Positions 1 to 7,153 of a stretch of 9,592 nucleotides of DNA are shown piece after piece; the stretch's first letter is position 1; every line of letters begins with the position of its first letter. This DNA comes from Myxococcales bacterium (GTDB taxonomy: Bacteria > Myxococcota > Polyangia > Fen-1088). Position numbers and translations under genes: made by a program. Location of the stretch: positions 1,240-10,831 of the forward strand of contig PMLH01000338.1 in assembly GCA_003159055.1 (NCBI GenBank). The letters run 5' to 3'. Below the pieces are notes generated by a model, which saw nothing but the letters and a program-made list of their open reading frames with translations, did not search any database and was not told where the DNA came from.

Positions 1-651
1 CACGAGATCAACAATCCGCTCACGGGTGTGCTTGGTCTGGCCCAGCTGGCGCTCGGCGACCTGCCCAAGGACCACCCGATCTATCCGATGGTGCGCGACA
101 TCGAGGACCAAGCCCTGCGCATCCAGGGCATCGTCGCCAACCTGCTGCGCTTCTCGCAACGACAAGGCGGCGAAGGATTCAAGACCCTCAACATGGCCAG
201 CATTCTCGACGACGCGATCGAGCTGTGTGGTCCACAAAACCTCGCAGGGGCCAAGATCCAGGTCATCAAACGCGTCGCCGGAGCCAGCCCGCCGGTGCTG
301 GGAAACGCCTTGCAATTGCAGGCCGCCTTCATTCAGCTTATCCAGAACGCCGTCGCGGCCATGGAAGGTGGAGGCACGCTGACCCTCGAAACCACCCTGC
401 CCGAGGCGAAGCTGTTCCGAGTGCGCGTATCGGACACCGGCCGCGGCATCCGCCCGGAGCACCTGTCGCGCATCTTCGACCCGTTCTTCACCACCAAGGC
501 GCAACGAACCGACACCGGCATCGGCCTGTCGGTGGTGCACCAGATCATCGAAGACCACGGTGGCACCATCCGAGTCGAAAGCGTCCTCGGCAGCGGGACG
601 ACTTTCTGGGTCACCTTCCCCATCCACCTCAAAGCGAGCCCGCTTGAATGA
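1..651 (+). CDS. Sensor histidine kinase, C-terminal part (truncated by window edge)
   Basis: This is the catalytic core of a two-component sensor kinase, which autophosphorylates on His and passes the phosphate to a response regulator. The frame is open from base 1, whose first codon is the H-box histidine (HEINNPLTG); the sensor and N-terminal part lie outside the window. Counting that His as residue 1, an N-box is seen at about 112-121 (QLIQNAVAAM), the G1 box DTGRGI at 145-150, the F-box FDPFFTTK at 159-166, the G2 box DTGIGLS at 171-177 (Asp where Gly is usual) and a final GSGTTF at 197-202. These are the ordered HisKA plus HATPase_c motifs, and the HEINNP form fits the NtrB/ZraS-like HPK4 class. 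The stop overlaps the next start as ATGA (648-651), so translation is probably coupled. The cognate regulator is not visible. The kinase identity is secure; the signal is unknown. Confidence 0.96.
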   Translation, partial: HEINNPLTGVLGLAQLALGDLPKDHPIYPMVRDIEDQALRIQGIVANLLRFSQRQGGEGFKTLNMASILDDAIELCGPQNLAGAKIQVIKRVAGASPPVLGNALQLQAAFIQLIQNAVAAMEGGGTLTLETTLPEAKLFRVRVSDTGRGIRPEHLSRIFDPFFTTKAQRTDTGIGLSVVHQIIEDHGGTIRVESVLGSGTTFWVTFPIHLKASPLE

Positions 652-1589
652 TTAGCCTGAATCGCCGGCAAGCCTTTCGGTTCCAGGTCATGATCGTGGT
701 GATGGTGGCGGTCGTGCTGATCGTCGCGACGGTGATGTCCCGACGTTTTTTCGAGCAACGCAAGCCCGCGATGCCGGCCGGCCTGTCGCGTGTCGCCCCC
801 ATGCTGCCCGAGCGCGATTCCAACTTGTTCCGGGTCATGGCCCTGCAAGGCGTGGTCGAAGCCTTCCAGAACGGGCAATGGTACATCGTCCGTCCCGGCC
901 ATCTCTTGTCGACCAAGGATGTCGTGCGCACGGCGGTCGGCGCCCGCGCCGTGCTTCGGCGTGGCAGCGTCGAGCTCGAGCTGCGCGACAACATGGATCT
1001 CCGTCTCGACGATTTGGAAAAGGAGACAGCCAAGGTCGGCTTGTTACGCGGCGGACGGGTGTCGGCGAGCGTCGCCGATGGCAACCAGCGCGTCGAGATC
1101 ACCGCTCGCCACACCAAGACCGCCAACATCGGGGCCGCGCGCTTTGTCGTGTCGGTCTCCCCGACGGGGAAGGTCAATGTGGCCTCGTCCGAAGGGTCGG
1201 CGCGCTTTTCCGCCAAGGGCAAGGATGTGGTCGTGCCCGGCGGGAGCGCCAGCACCGCCATGCCCGACGAAGCCCCGACTGATCCGGAACCGATCCCACA
1301 AGAGCTTCTTCTGTCGGTGATTTGGCCCGATGACGATCGACTGGACAACCACGCCAAAATCAGGGGACGGGCACAGCCTTCCTCACGGGTGAACGTGAAC
1401 GGCGTAGAAGCCGAGGTCACTGCCGACGGAACCTTTCGCGCAGTGGTTCCACTCAAGGTCGGCAAGAACCGCGTGCAGATCGACGCGGAAGACATCCTCG
1501 GCCGCAATAAGACCATCGACAAAGTCGTCACCCGCGCCGCGCCACCGCCCACGCTCGAGCCCACCGGACAGGAGCTTTGGAATCCATGA
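648..1589 (+). CDS. Membrane-anchored FecR-domain protein with C-terminal Ig-like domain
   Basis: This 313-residue protein is predicted to sit in the inner membrane with most of its mass in the periplasm. A short basic N-terminus (RRQAFRF) is followed by one hydrophobic helix at about residues 13-30, giving an N-in, C-out anchor. Residues about 60-185 resemble a FecR domain: FRVMALQGVVEAF, then a WYIVRPGHLLSTKDVVRT stretch, then beta-rich repeats around LRRGSVELELRD. A Pro/Asp/Glu-rich linker (205-217) leads to a compact beta domain at about 222-296 (RVNVNGVEAEV, DGTFRAVVPL, GKNRVQIDAED), the pattern of bacterial Ig-like domains. No N-terminal anti-sigma segment like that of classical FecR is present, so it is unlikely to be a simple anti-sigma factor. 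It is coupled by ATGA overlaps to the histidine kinase before it and the exported barrel protein after it. A role as periplasmic relay or scaffold is inferred. Confidence 0.85.
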   Translation: MISLNRRQAFRFQVMIVVMVAVVLIVATVMSRRFFEQRKPAMPAGLSRVAPMLPERDSNLFRVMALQGVVEAFQNGQWYIVRPGHLLSTKDVVRTAVGARAVLRRGSVELELRDNMDLRLDDLEKETAKVGLLRGGRVSASVADGNQRVEITARHTKTANIGAARFVVSVSPTGKVNVASSEGSARFSAKGKDVVVPGGSASTAMPDEAPTDPEPIPQELLLSVIWPDDDRLDNHAKIRGRAQPSSRVNVNGVEAEVTADGTFRAVVPLKVGKNRVQIDAEDILGRNKTIDKVVTRAAPPPTLEPTGQELWNP

Positions 1590-3334
1590 CGGCCGATCTG
1601 GGCCGATGCGCGAAGGGTTGCCTGATCGTCGGCATGGTGGTGCTGTCGCTCGCCGGCCCGAACGCACGCGCGGGAGAATCCGGAAACGACGCCGCCCTGG
1701 TCGTTTTCCCCGACGGTGAACAGCCGTCGGTGATGCTCACGTTGGCCGAGCCCTCGCCGGTCATCGGCTTGACCGGTGAAACCGTGCTCAGCATCGAGGT
1801 GCCCCATCCCACCATCACGCCCGTGCCGATGCCGCGCGTGCTCTGCAGCGTGGGACAGATCGAGGACCTTGGCCGCGAAAGCCCCACGAAGTTCACCGCG
1901 CGATACATTCTGCCAACCAGTCGCTACCCCCAACCTGCCATCCTGGTCGCCGAGTTCCCTGATCCACGCTGGCCGCTGCGTGGCATGACCACCGTCCGCC
2001 TGCGAGCCGCAGCGACGCCATCGTTTCACACCGATCCCGGCGCCCAGGTCACCCTGCGGGTGGACGGCCGGGATTTTGGCCCTCAAATCGCCGGGGCCGA
2101 CGGCATGGTTCACATCCCGGTCGTGGTTCCGCCCGGTGTGGAATTCGCCGCCGCTCGTTCGGTGAACCAGCATGGCCAGGCCACAGAACAGGTCGTGGAC
2201 TTGCACGTGCCCTACGCGCAGCGATTGTTGATAGCCGCGCCGGAAACTCTGGCCGCCGGTTCCGTCGCCGAGGTGGCAGTGTACGCGGTCGACCCCTCGG
2301 GCCGACCTGCCAATGCGGCTGCACTCGTGTTGCGCGCGGGACCGAGCCGCGTCCAGCCGCTTGGCAGCCGTGTTCCAGGCGAGGCCCGCTTCCTCATCAG
2401 AACGCCCACCGTCCTCAGGCAGAAAAGCATGCGCATCGAGGCCCAGCTCAAGGACGAGGGCACAACGTTGATTGCGACGAGGATCGCCCTGGTTTCTGGA
2501 GCCGCGGCGGGATTGATTCTCGAACCCGAGGCGCCTCATCTCGATCGCAAGCCTGCTTCATCCATGCGCGTCTTCCTCGGCGCCGAGGACGCCTTCGGCA
2601 ATCTCGTCGACGCCGGCCATGCGAGCGTGCTGGTCGACGGAAAGCCTGCGTCGGTGAAATCCGATGACGACGGCGTACCGATGGTGGTGGTGCAGGCACC
2701 CGCCCCGACCAGTCATCGCGAGGAGGTGCTGGTGGAAGGTGTGCTCGACACGGCACACACCTTCAAGCGAATTCCCCTCCAAGCCCGTGCCAAGCCCTCG
2801 CAACCGGAGGTTCCACGCTTCATCGCGTTTCCTCGCTACACGCTAACGCCACGGCTGGGGGTTCTGACCAATTTCGGTCCACTGACCGGTGCGACGTTTT
2901 TTCTCGAGGGATTCGTCCACCCGAGCGCGCGCGATCGCGGCCTCGGGCTGGGCCTTGCGGTCGGGGTCATCGAATCTCAGTTTGCCACCGAGAGCGCCGG
3001 CGCTATCAGCCGCGCGGACCTGTCGACCTTCCCGCTGTCGTTCCAGATCCGCCAGTGCTTCGTTTCCAACCGCGCTTTTGCCGGGATCGGCGTCGGCGCG
3101 GGCTTTGCCATGGCGCTCGCCCGCGTGCACACCTACGACGCGACCACCGTCGGCCACAGCTTCGGCGCATTCGCCGAAGCCAGTCTGGAAGCCGGCGTCT
3201 TGTTGCGCAAGGCACACCTGGTGCTGGCCGTTCGCTATGTCGGACTGTACCTATCCGATTTTTCGAGCGGCGATCGTGTGGCAGGAAACGCCGGAGGCAC
3301 GGTGGTCGACCTCGGCTACCGTCGCGTCTGGTAG
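1586..3334 (+). CDS. Exported protein with Ig-like beta domains and C-terminal outer-membrane beta-barrel
   Basis: This 582-residue protein begins with a Sec-type signal peptide: basic start, hydrophobic core LIVGMVVLSLAG, likely cleavage after ARA (residues 27-29). Residues about 40-405 are beta-rich and read as several Ig- or invasin-like modules, for example VTLRVDGRDFGPQ, VAEVAVYAVDPSGRPANAA and MRVFLGAEDAFGNLVDAG. The VDPSGRPANAA and EDAFGNLVDAG stretches recall the D.xGN.V signature of big-1-like domains. Residues about 410-582 show alternating hydrophobic and glycine-rich amphipathic strands and end in YRRVW, an aromatic C-terminal residue typical of outer-membrane barrels; the size suits about eight strands. 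I chose ATG at 1586 because it forms ATGA with the upstream stop and lies 12 bases after AGGAG (1569-1573); TTG at 1577 would be only three bases from that site. Family and exact function are not recognised. Surface sensing, adhesion or envelope anchoring are possible. Confidence 0.82.
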   Translation: MTADLGRCAKGCLIVGMVVLSLAGPNARAGESGNDAALVVFPDGEQPSVMLTLAEPSPVIGLTGETVLSIEVPHPTITPVPMPRVLCSVGQIEDLGRESPTKFTARYILPTSRYPQPAILVAEFPDPRWPLRGMTTVRLRAAATPSFHTDPGAQVTLRVDGRDFGPQIAGADGMVHIPVVVPPGVEFAAARSVNQHGQATEQVVDLHVPYAQRLLIAAPETLAAGSVAEVAVYAVDPSGRPANAAALVLRAGPSRVQPLGSRVPGEARFLIRTPTVLRQKSMRIEAQLKDEGTTLIATRIALVSGAAAGLILEPEAPHLDRKPASSMRVFLGAEDAFGNLVDAGHASVLVDGKPASVKSDDDGVPMVVVQAPAPTSHREEVLVEGVLDTAHTFKRIPLQARAKPSQPEVPRFIAFPRYTLTPRLGVLTNFGPLTGATFFLEGFVHPSARDRGLGLGLAVGVIESQFATESAGAISRADLSTFPLSFQIRQCFVSNRAFAGIGVGAGFAMALARVHTYDATTVGHSFGAFAEASLEAGVLLRKAHLVLAVRYVGLYLSDFSSGDRVAGNAGGTVVDLGYRRVW

Positions 3335-3336
3335 GC

Positions 3337-4077
3337 CTATTTGGCTGTCCGCTGCCGAACCGCTTCGTAGAGCAGAATCGCGCCGGCCACCGAGGCGTTG
3401 AGGGAAGCGATCTGGCCGCGCTGGGGGATCTGCACCAGGTTCGAGCAGCGACGAGCGACCGCCGTGCGCAGGCCCCTGCCCTCGCCGCCGATCACGACCG
3501 CCGCAGGCCCGCGCAAATCCGCCTCCGCCAGTGGCGTCGCTTGCTCCGCAGCCCCACCCCACACCGCGATCCCTTGTTCGCGCAGCCAATCGATGGTTCC
3601 AAGCAAGTTGTGCACGCGCGCGATGCGCATGCGTTCGCTTGCGCCCGCGGATGCCTTCACGACGGATCCGGTGACCGGCGCCGCGTGCTTGTCGGGCACG
3701 ATCACGCCGTGCGCGCCCAGGACCTCGGCACTTCGCACCAACGCCCCGAAGTTCTGCGGATCGGTGATGCAATCCAAAATCAGCAACAACGGCGCTTCGC
3801 CAAGATCCTTCGCCGCTGCCACCATCGCATCGACGCGCACGTAGGGAAATTCCCCCGCCACCGCGACCATGCCCTGGTGAACGGACGAGGCGGCCAAGTC
3901 GGCAACCAGCGCACGCGGCCGAAACTCGACCGTAATTCCGCGATCCTTGGCCACCGCCACCGCGGTCTCGATTTCCTTCGAGCGATAGCCGTCGGCCACG
4001 TAGACGATGACCACCTCGCGCGGGCGGGCGCGACACAATTCCTCGACCGGCCTGACCCCGAACACCACGCGTGACAT
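3337..4077 (-). CDS. rlmB: 23S rRNA (guanosine-2'-O-)-methyltransferase RlmB-like, SpoU family
   Basis: This SAM-dependent SPOUT methyltransferase of 246 residues has the usual length for RlmB, which methylates the ribose of G2251 (E. coli numbering) in 23S rRNA. It starts with a substrate-binding domain (FGVRPVEELC at 6-15, SVHQGMVAVAG at 65-75). The three SpoU motifs follow in order: LDCITDPQNFGALVRSAE at 101-118 (N109, R115), VVIGGEGRGLR at 194-204 (E199), and IPQRGQIASLNASVA at 217-231 (N227), which forms the knotted SAM site. AGGGGA lies seven bases before the ATG. It follows pyrF after 11 bases and its stop lies two bases from that of the convergent + strand operon. The SpoU family is certain; a related tRNA or other rRNA target cannot be fully excluded, but the N-terminal VxGxxPVxE pattern favours RlmB/TrmH group 3. 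Confidence 0.93.
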   Translation of the reverse strand: MSRVVFGVRPVEELCRARPREVVIVYVADGYRSKEIETAVAVAKDRGITVEFRPRALVADLAASSVHQGMVAVAGEFPYVRVDAMVAAAKDLGEAPLLLILDCITDPQNFGALVRSAEVLGAHGVIVPDKHAAPVTGSVVKASAGASERMRIARVHNLLGTIDWLREQGIAVWGGAAEQATPLAEADLRGPAAVVIGGEGRGLRTAVARRCSNLVQIPQRGQIASLNASVAGAILLYEAVRQRTAK

Positions 4078-4088
4078 GCCCGAGTCCC

Positions 4089-4808
4089 CTACTTCGCTGC
4101 CAGCGCGGCTTCAACTTCGCCCACCACCGCCGAAAACGCAGCGGCTGGATCTTCCGCGTCGCGGATCGGGCGGCCGACCACCAAGTAGTCGGCCCCGGCC
4201 GCAATCGCAGTCGCGGGCGTTGCCACGCGCTTTTGGTCGCCCAAGGCGGCGCCGGCCGGGCGGACGCCAGGAACCACCAGGGCAAGCGTATCGCTCGCCG
4301 CGCGCACGTCAGCCACTTCCTGCGGCGAGCACACGATGCCGCGCGCGCCGGCCTTCTCCGCCAGCTTCGCGCGACGGACGACGGCTTCGCGCATGGGTCC
4401 CGCAATGCCGTCAGCACGCAGGTCGTCTTCCGACAAGCTGGTCAGCACGGTGACGCCGAGAATGCCCGGCTTGCCCTGCGCGACCTCGGCTGCCCTGCGC
4501 ATCATCTCGAAGCCGCCCGCGGCGTGGACCGTCAGGAGCTCCGCGCCCAAACTCTTCGACGATGCCACCGCACGCGCCACGGTTTCCGGAATGTCGTGCA
4601 GCTTGAGATCGAGGAAAACCTTGCCACTCCGCTTCTGCACGGCTTCGATCGCCGCCGAACCCGCGGCCACGAACAATTCGAGCCCGACTTTGTAGAAGCG
4701 CGGACGCCCTTCCAACCGGTCGAGGAACGAGGTCAGCCCAGCCAGGTCGGGAACGTCGAGCGCGATGATCACGCGTTCGATTGCAGGGATAGACTGACGA
4801 GCCGTCAT
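4089..4808 (-). CDS. pyrF: Orotidine 5'-phosphate decarboxylase
   Basis: This enzyme decarboxylates OMP to UMP, the last step of de novo pyrimidine synthesis, in the cytoplasm. The 239-residue length is typical of the bacterial TIM-barrel enzyme. Visible sites in order are ALDVPD (16-21, D18), FYKVGLELF (38-46, K40), the catalytic FLDLKLHDIP at 65-74 (D67, K69, D72 of the DxKxxD signature), TVHAAGG (93-99), the phosphate-side loop VVPGVRP (178-184, R183), and YLVVGRPI at 208-215 (G212, R213). All key residues are intact. The ATG overlaps the proS stop as ATGA (4805-4808), which implies translational coupling. The gene is followed after 11 bases by rlmB. There is no sign of its own promoter, so it probably depends on transcription from ahead of proS. 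Confidence 0.97.
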   Translation of the reverse strand: MTARQSIPAIERVIIALDVPDLAGLTSFLDRLEGRPRFYKVGLELFVAAGSAAIEAVQKRSGKVFLDLKLHDIPETVARAVASSKSLGAELLTVHAAGGFEMMRRAAEVAQGKPGILGVTVLTSLSEDDLRADGIAGPMREAVVRRAKLAEKAGARGIVCSPQEVADVRAASDTLALVVPGVRPAGAALGDQKRVATPATAIAAGADYLVVGRPIRDAEDPAAAFSAVVGEVEAALAAK

Positions 4809-6526
4809 TTCACCGTCCCGGCGCGCTCGGCGATCACCTTGTCAGCAACCATCCGCACGACCTCGTCGATCTTCACCTTCACCACGTCGGGCGACCGGCG
4901 AGCCTTCAACTCGACCAACCCTTCCGCCACGCCCTTCTTGCCCACTGCGATCCGGTACGGCAGACCGACCAAGTCGGCGTCCTTGAATTTCACCCCGGGC
5001 CGCTCGTCGCGATCGTCGAACAGAACCTCGATGCCCGCCTTGCCAAGCTCGGCGTACAGGCGTTCGGCGACCTCGGTGACCTGCGCATCGCCGGCCTGCA
5101 GCGACAACAGCTCAACCTCGAAAGGCGCAATCGCCACCGGCCAAACGATGCCGTCTTTGTCGTGGTTCTGCTCGATGGCAGCGGCGGCGATACGGGTCAC
5201 GCCGATGCCGTAGCAGCCCATGATCATCGGCTTTTCCTTGCCGTCCTGGTCGAGAAAATTGCACTTCATGGGTGCCGAGTACTTGGTGCCGAGGAAGAAG
5301 ACCTGGCCGACCTCGACGCCGCGATAGCCGACGAAATGTCCCTGCTCGCACCGCGGACATGCGTCGCCGACGGCGGCGTCGCGGAAGTCACCGCAAACCG
5401 TGGGCGTGTAGTCGCGCTTGGCAACCACATTCTTGGTGTGCGCATCGGCAGCGTTGGCGCCGCAGACGAACGACGACATCGCACAGACTTCGACATCGCA
5501 GTAGATTGGAATCTTCAGCCCAACCGGGCCGGCGAAACCGACCGGCGCCGAGGTAACTTCCTCGACCACCTTGTCCGGCGCCAGCACCAGCTCGCGCGCC
5601 TTCAGCTCGCGCTTGAATTTGATCTCGTTCAGGTTGCGATCCCCGCGCACCAGCACAGCCACCGGCTTTCCGTCGGCGACGTAGATCAGCGTCTTGACCA
5701 GATCCTTGGCCGCCACCCCGAGGAACCCGGTCACCTCTTCAATGGTCCGCTTGCCCGGCGTCGCGACCTTCTCCATCGCCGCCGTGCCCGGCGTGCTCTC
5801 GACCGGAGGACGCGCCCTCGCCTCCTCGACGTTGGCGGCGTACGAACAGGAATCGCACGCAAGCAGAGCGTCCTCGCCGGTCTCGGTCAGCACCTGGAAC
5901 TCATGCGAGCCCGAGCCGCCGATGGCGCCGGTGTCGGCCTCGACCGCGCGGAACGCAAGCCCACAGCGGCTGAAGATGCGCGTGTACGTGTCGTACATGT
6001 TCTGATACTCGCGGTGCGCGTCTTCCTCGCTGGCGTGGAAGGAATACGCATCCTTCATGATGAACTCGCGACCACGCATGAGGCCTGCGCGGGCCCGCAG
6101 CTCGTCGCGGAACTTGGTTTGGATCTGGAAGAGATTGAGCGGCAGCTGCCGGTAGCTGCGCACGTCGCCCCTGACCAGATCCACCATCGTCTCTTCGTGG
6201 GTCGGGCCAATCACGAAGTCGGCTCCCTTGCGATCCTTGAAACGCAGCAGCTGCTCGCCGTACTGGTCCCAGCGCCCCGACTCCTGCCACAGCTCGGCCG
6301 GAATCACGGTCGGCAAGAGCACCTCTTGCGCGCCGGCCCGGTTCATTTCCTCGCGGATAATTCTTGATATCTTCTGGATGACCCGCCAACCGAGCGGCAA
6401 AAACGAGTACACGCCCGCGGCCACCTTGCGCAGGTAACCGCCGCGTACCATGAGGATATGCGAGGGGATTTCGGCCTCGGCTGGGGCTTCTTTCAGGGTC
6501 GGGATCAAGCTTTGGGAAAGTCGCAT
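4805..6526 (-). CDS. proS: Prolyl-tRNA synthetase, bacterial type with editing insertion
   Basis: This class II aminoacyl-tRNA synthetase of 573 residues charges tRNA-Pro with proline; the length matches bacterial (type 1) ProS. The N-terminal segment (MRLSQSLIPT, about 20-50 with KVAAGVYSFLPLGWRV) contains motif 1. FVIGPTHEE (104-112) is the TxE proline-recognition loop, and motif 2 spans FRDELRARAGLMRGREF at 139-155. Residues about 225-400 are the INS/YbaK-like editing domain that hydrolyses mischarged Ala-tRNA, with CDSC (224-227), GKRTIEEVTGFLG, KTLIY and CPRC (390-393). Motif 3 is MGCYGIGVTR (436-445), followed by the anticodon-binding domain (from about 462 to the end). The ATG at 6526 gives the standard N-terminus MRLSQ but has only a weak Shine-Dalgarno. 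It is the first gene of a three-gene operon with pyrF and rlmB and has a leader of up to 250 bases shared with a divergent small gene. Confidence 0.98.
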   Translation of the reverse strand: MRLSQSLIPTLKEAPAEAEIPSHILMVRGGYLRKVAAGVYSFLPLGWRVIQKISRIIREEMNRAGAQEVLLPTVIPAELWQESGRWDQYGEQLLRFKDRKGADFVIGPTHEETMVDLVRGDVRSYRQLPLNLFQIQTKFRDELRARAGLMRGREFIMKDAYSFHASEEDAHREYQNMYDTYTRIFSRCGLAFRAVEADTGAIGGSGSHEFQVLTETGEDALLACDSCSYAANVEEARARPPVESTPGTAAMEKVATPGKRTIEEVTGFLGVAAKDLVKTLIYVADGKPVAVLVRGDRNLNEIKFKRELKARELVLAPDKVVEEVTSAPVGFAGPVGLKIPIYCDVEVCAMSSFVCGANAADAHTKNVVAKRDYTPTVCGDFRDAAVGDACPRCEQGHFVGYRGVEVGQVFFLGTKYSAPMKCNFLDQDGKEKPMIMGCYGIGVTRIAAAAIEQNHDKDGIVWPVAIAPFEVELLSLQAGDAQVTEVAERLYAELGKAGIEVLFDDRDERPGVKFKDADLVGLPYRIAVGKKGVAEGLVELKARRSPDVVKVKIDEVVRMVADKVIAERAGTVK

Positions 6527-6592
6527 GGCGAAAGGCTTCTAGCACATAGGAGCCTGCAGAAGTTGCCCGCGGCAGGAGCGCGCGAGGGAAGC

Positions 6593-6618
6593 TTGTCCGC
6601 CCTGGTTGTCCGCCTTGG
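6593..6618. repeat. Perfectly abutting 13-bp tandem repeat in the proS leader region
   Basis: TTGTCCGCCCTGG (6593-6605) is followed at once by TTGTCCGCCTTGG (6606-6618); 12 of 13 bases match. It lies 67-92 bases ahead of the proS start, and its last four bases form the foot of the hairpin at 6615-6639. It could be a tandem operator for the divergent region or a neutral duplication. No known binding-site family is recognised. Confidence 0.6.
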
Positions 6619-6646
6619 CCAACGCCGAGCGTTGGTCGATTTTTCT
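6615..6646 (+). terminator. Intrinsic terminator on + strand with no assigned gene
   Basis: The core stem CCAACGC (6619-6625) pairs perfectly with GCGTTGG (6629-6635) around the loop CGA. In + strand RNA the stem extends by T-A, T-G, G-C and G-T pairs (6615-6618 with 6636-6639) to 11 pairs and runs straight into TTTTT (6640-6644) and CT. On the - strand the two wobbles become mismatches and no T-run follows, so the signal is directional. No + strand gene ends here. It may insulate the 58-codon gene at 6778 from antisense transcription across proS, or end an unannotated small RNA. Confidence 0.5.
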
Positions 6647-6766
6647 AGGCGGATTCGCAAAAGATGATGGAGACTAGCGATTGTGGGAATGGTCTCTCGT
6701 ATTGGTCGGTTTAGGGCAATGAGAGATTCGCTGCGAGACTTGATGTCTCCTCGGCACTGTAACGGC

Positions 6767-6773
6767 AGGAGGG
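6767..6773 (+). promoter_or_regulatory. Strong Shine-Dalgarno that supports the small gene at 6778
   Basis: AGGAGGG lies four bases ahead of the ATG at 6778. It is one of the strongest ribosome-binding sites in the window and is the main reason for accepting the short reading frame that follows. Confidence 0.7.
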
Positions 6774-6777
6774 AACG

Positions 6778-6954
6778 ATGCAGCTACGTCATATCCGTCC
6801 GGGTTCACTCGAGTGGCAGGATGCGAAGATAGATTGGAACGAACAGGGGTTCGAGCGGCTCACACCAGAGGAAATCATTCGCCTGCGCAAGTTGTCGGAA
6901 GATCGCCGCAGGCTGCAGAAGGAAGCAAAGAACACGCAGACTGAGGTTCAGTAG
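6778..6954 (+). CDS. Small hypothetical protein, 58 residues
   Basis: I do not recognise this short gene. It reads from ATG to TAG after a strong AGGAGGG site. The product starts MQLRHIRPGSLEWQDAKID, has the turn WNEQGFERLTPEEI around residues 20-33, and ends in a strongly charged, probably helical stretch rich in Arg, Lys, Glu and Gln (about 30-52) that could form a short coiled coil or bind nucleic acid. It has no signal peptide, membrane segment or cysteines. Many codons end in A or T (CTA, CGT, CAT, TCA, ATA, ACA, CCA, ATT, GCA, ACT, GTT), unlike the strongly GC-ending neighbours, which suggests recent acquisition or weak selection on codon use. It is divergent from proS and convergent with the repeat-protein gene at 7197-7808. 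A regulator or structural small protein is possible but unproven. Confidence 0.6.
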   Translation: MQLRHIRPGSLEWQDAKIDWNEQGFERLTPEEIIRLRKLSEDRRRLQKEAKNTQTEVQ

Positions 6955-6979
6955 TCCTCGCCTCGCCAAGCTGCCGACG

Positions 6980-6998
6980 GCTCACCCTTCTGGTGAGC
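6980..6998 (+). terminator. Hairpin after the small gene, possible weak terminator
   Basis: GCTCACC (6980-6986) pairs perfectly with GGTGAGC (6992-6998) around CTTCT, 26 bases after the stop of the small gene. Only TT follows the stem, so intrinsic termination would be weak; it may instead protect the transcript 3' end. Confidence 0.4.
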
Positions 6999-7153
6999 TT
7001 CACGTCACGGCATCGGTGGATGTCGAAGGGGGTGGATCGTGGAGGTCGACCTGTGAGGAGCCGAGCGAGATGCGGCAGTGCGAGGGAGGAGAAAGGAGGG
7101 CAACCTGACACTTGGTTCCGACGTGCCCTCGGCGTTGCGGTGGCCGACAAATC

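Noticed and set aside
1577..1585. TTG start at 1577 for the barrel protein
   Set aside because: It would sit three bases from AGGAG; ATG at 1586 gives an ATGA overlap and acceptable spacing.
629..2539. Long - strand open frame (636 codons) opposite the signalling operon
   Set aside because: The + strand frames carry clear kinase, FecR and signal-peptide features with ATGA couplings; the antisense frame is rich in Arg, Ser and His with no domain, as expected from GC-rich shadow frames.
3055..4417. Open frames of 339 (+) and 388 (-) codons over the barrel, rlmB and pyrF genes
   Set aside because: They are in other frames of genes with intact catalytic motifs and show no domain of their own.
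5162..6367. 401-codon + strand frame over proS
   Set aside because: proS motifs 1-3 and the editing domain are complete on the - strand; the + frame is its complement shadow.
6527..6777. Sigma-70-type promoters for proS and the small gene in the divergent region
   Set aside because: Several TTG- and TA-containing hexamers occur, but none pairs at proper spacing with a good match, so no promoter is called.
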